Origin: Methylobacterium frigidaeris
GTDB lineage: Bacteria; Pseudomonadota; Alphaproteobacteria; Rhizobiales; Beijerinckiaceae
Reading direction: 5' to 3'
DNA length: 64,000 nt
NCBI RefSeq assembly: GCF_022179185.1
Contig: NZ_BPQJ01000004.1
Location: 248,001 to 312,000 of the forward strand
Made by a program: the position numbers and the translations under genes. Positions 62,637 through 64,000 of this stretch are shown here, in pieces. Each line of letters starts with the position of its first letter. Within the stretch, counting starts at the first letter, position 1. The notes under the pieces are model-generated. The model was not told the DNA's origin, did no database searches, and saw nothing but the letters and a program-made list of their open reading frames with translations.

Positions 62637-63957
62637 ATGAGCCTGCGCCTTCTCGTGGTCGAGGACGATCCCATCTTCCAGGACCTCGTGCGTGCCCTGT
62701 GCGAGCGCCGGGGCGACAGCGTCGACGTGGCCTCGGACGGCTTCCTCGGCCTGCGCCTCCTGAGCGAGCGCCGCCACGACGTGGTGATGATTCGACTACC
62801 ACCTGCCCGAGATGGACGGCTACGCCTTGGCGCGGCTGATGCGCGAGATCTCCCGCCCGGGGGACAGGGTGCGGTTGATCGGGGTGACGGCCGACCGGCA
62901 CGGCCCCGCCTCCCGGCGGGGCGTCGATGCCCGGTTCGACACCATCCTGGTGAAGCCCCTCGACCCGCAGGCGCTCTATGCCGCCCTCGACCGGCTGACC
63001 CGCCCGGAGGCCCCGGCGCCGGAGACCGGCGCCGACGCGGTTTGGCGCCGCTTCGGCCTGAGTGGCCGGCCCAGGGTTCTGATCTGCCCGACCCCGGGCG
63101 CCGCCGAGGCCGCAGCCTTCAGCCAGGCCTTCGTGCCGGTGGCGTGCGCCGCCGAGGCCGACCTGATCCTCCTGAGCGGCAAGGTCGGGTTACCGGGTTT
63201 GCGCGCCGCCCGGGCCGGGACGCCGACCAGGCCGGTGCCGAGCGTCGACCTCGCCGGCCGCCTCGCCGGTGCCTGCGACGTGGCGTTCCGTGTTGGCGAG
63301 CCCGCCTCCTGGGCGGCCGTGGCGGAGGCCTGCACCGGCTTCTCCGCACGCCGCGCCGGCCTCGCATCAGGGGAGGGACCGGCCGACCCCGTCACTCATC
63401 TCCTCGCGCTGCTCCACGCCTCCGCCCGCGACCTGCCGCTGGCGGGAGGGGAGGGTGGGCTCGTCGACGAGTGCGGCCTGTCGCCCGCCGCCCTGATGGC
63501 CGCGGTGCTGATCCTCACCGAGGCGGGGGCGCTCTCCTGCGTGGCGGCCGGCACTGGGGTGAGCGTGCGCCTGACCGAAGCCGCGATCCGCGCGGCGACT
63601 ACGGGCATCCTCCCGGGAGCGCCCCGCCGCCCGGCGGAGCCCCCACGCCCGCCGGTGCTCGACGCACACAAGACCGCCGAGCTCACCCGCCTGATCGGCG
63701 AGGCGGAGGTCGGCCGCCGGCGCGACCGGCTGATCGGGCAGCTCGCCACCGCCTTCGCGCCGCAGACCGACCTCGCGACACTGGCCCACGAGGCCCACCT
63801 CATGATGGCGATGGCCGGAAGCCTCGGCTTCGAGGATCTGGTGGCCGCCTGCCGTGCGCTCGAGGCCGCCATCACGGCCGGGACCGGCTTGGCTGAAGCC
63901 GTAACCGAGGCCCGCCGCGCCGTCGCCGATGCGCGCAGCCATTGTGCGGCCGCCTGA
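62637..63957 (+). pseudogene. Response regulator with C-terminal Hpt domain, single-base frameshift
   Basis: ATG 62637 opens a receiver (SLRLLVVEDDPIFQDLVRALCERRGDSVDVASDGFLGLRLLSERRHDVVMI), but an extra T at about 62791 shifts the frame exactly at the phospho-acceptor: removing it restores MIDYHLPEMDGYALARLMREIS. The shifted frame runs intact to 63957: FDTILVKPLDPQALYAAL (receiver Lys), an unrecognised middle, and an Hpt-like end ATLAHEAHLMMAMAGSLGFEDLVAACRALEAAI with candidate His. If the T is a base-call error the gene is whole. Last gene of the bcs block; 43 bases after it show nothing. Confidence 0.75.
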
Positions 63958-64000
63958 TTCCGGCAGGGGAGGGGACCCGGGGAATGGGGTCTCCGTCGCG

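Noticed and set aside
58043..63957. Insertion sequence or phage as cause of bcs decay
   Set aside because: No transposase, integrase, terminal inverted repeats or target duplications are visible; damage is by deletion and single-base changes.

Overview
The window reads as chromosomal DNA from a GC-rich alphaproteobacterium, most likely Methylobacterium or a close relative. The strongest pointer is the divergent pair of a CbbR-like LysR regulator (QscR type) and phosphoribulokinase with no RuBisCO nearby, an arrangement tied to serine-cycle control in methylotrophic Methylobacterium. The accB-accC pair, glnK-amtB, the PotABCD-like transporter and the general gene content fit Rhizobiales. I see no tRNA, rRNA, CRISPR array, transposase or phage gene.

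Layout. 1-7.3 kb: the cell-division translocase gene ftsK (cut by the left edge), a nucleotidyltransferase remnant, the nitrogen-sensing pair glnK-amtB with a good sigma-54 promoter, a TesB thioesterase and a UbiH-type FAD monooxygenase. 7.5-13.5 kb: an AEC permease, a NarL-type two-component pair and a TonB-dependent receptor. 13.7-18.1 kb: aat, a small exported protein, accC, accB and a ScsC/DsbA-like thiol oxidoreductase. 18.3-21.5 kb: an aminotransferase, a methyltransferase, and a TetR regulator divergent from a RidA-family gene with clear operators between them. 21.6-30.5 kb: a catabolic/transport locus, with a CobW-type metallochaperone translationally coupled to an amidohydrolase, a polyamine/opine-type ABC transporter (two permeases, ATPase, binding protein), a TetR regulator and a second amidohydrolase. 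30.5-34.3 kb: a flavin monooxygenase, a 2-hydroxychromene-2-carboxylate isomerase-like protein and an M20 aminoacylase. 34.3-38.6 kb: a deleted GyrI-like pseudogene, small genes, pyrF, an S49 peptidase and a Tyr/Arg-rich secreted protein. 39-46 kb: an HD-GYP response regulator, the qscR / FBPase-like / prk cluster and two histidine kinases. 46-54 kb: an IorAB-type molybdenum hydroxylase, a uracil-DNA glycosylase family gene, an L,D-transpeptidase, a prolyl oligopeptidase and a ceramide-glucosyltransferase-like enzyme. 54.6-64 kb: a PilZ protein, a large hybrid kinase and then a wrecked cellulose-synthesis operon (bcsA, bcsB, bcsZ, TPR gene and response regulator, all broken).

Three parts deserve attention. 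First, the qscR-FBPase-prk cluster looks like a relic of a Calvin-cycle cbbR-cbbF-cbbP operon in which prk is intact but the FBPase-like reading frame has lost its catalytic metal/phosphate motif. Second, the bcs operon carries at least eight frame disruptions, a nonsense codon and large deletions within 6 kb, while neighbouring genes are intact. Third, the intergenic DNA holds several palindrome families, including a 25-bp hairpin whose two copies differ by compensating base changes, and well-formed operators for both TetR regulators.

Starts were chosen from ribosome-binding sites and known family N-termini where these decide; many open frames opposite real genes are GC artefacts and were left out.
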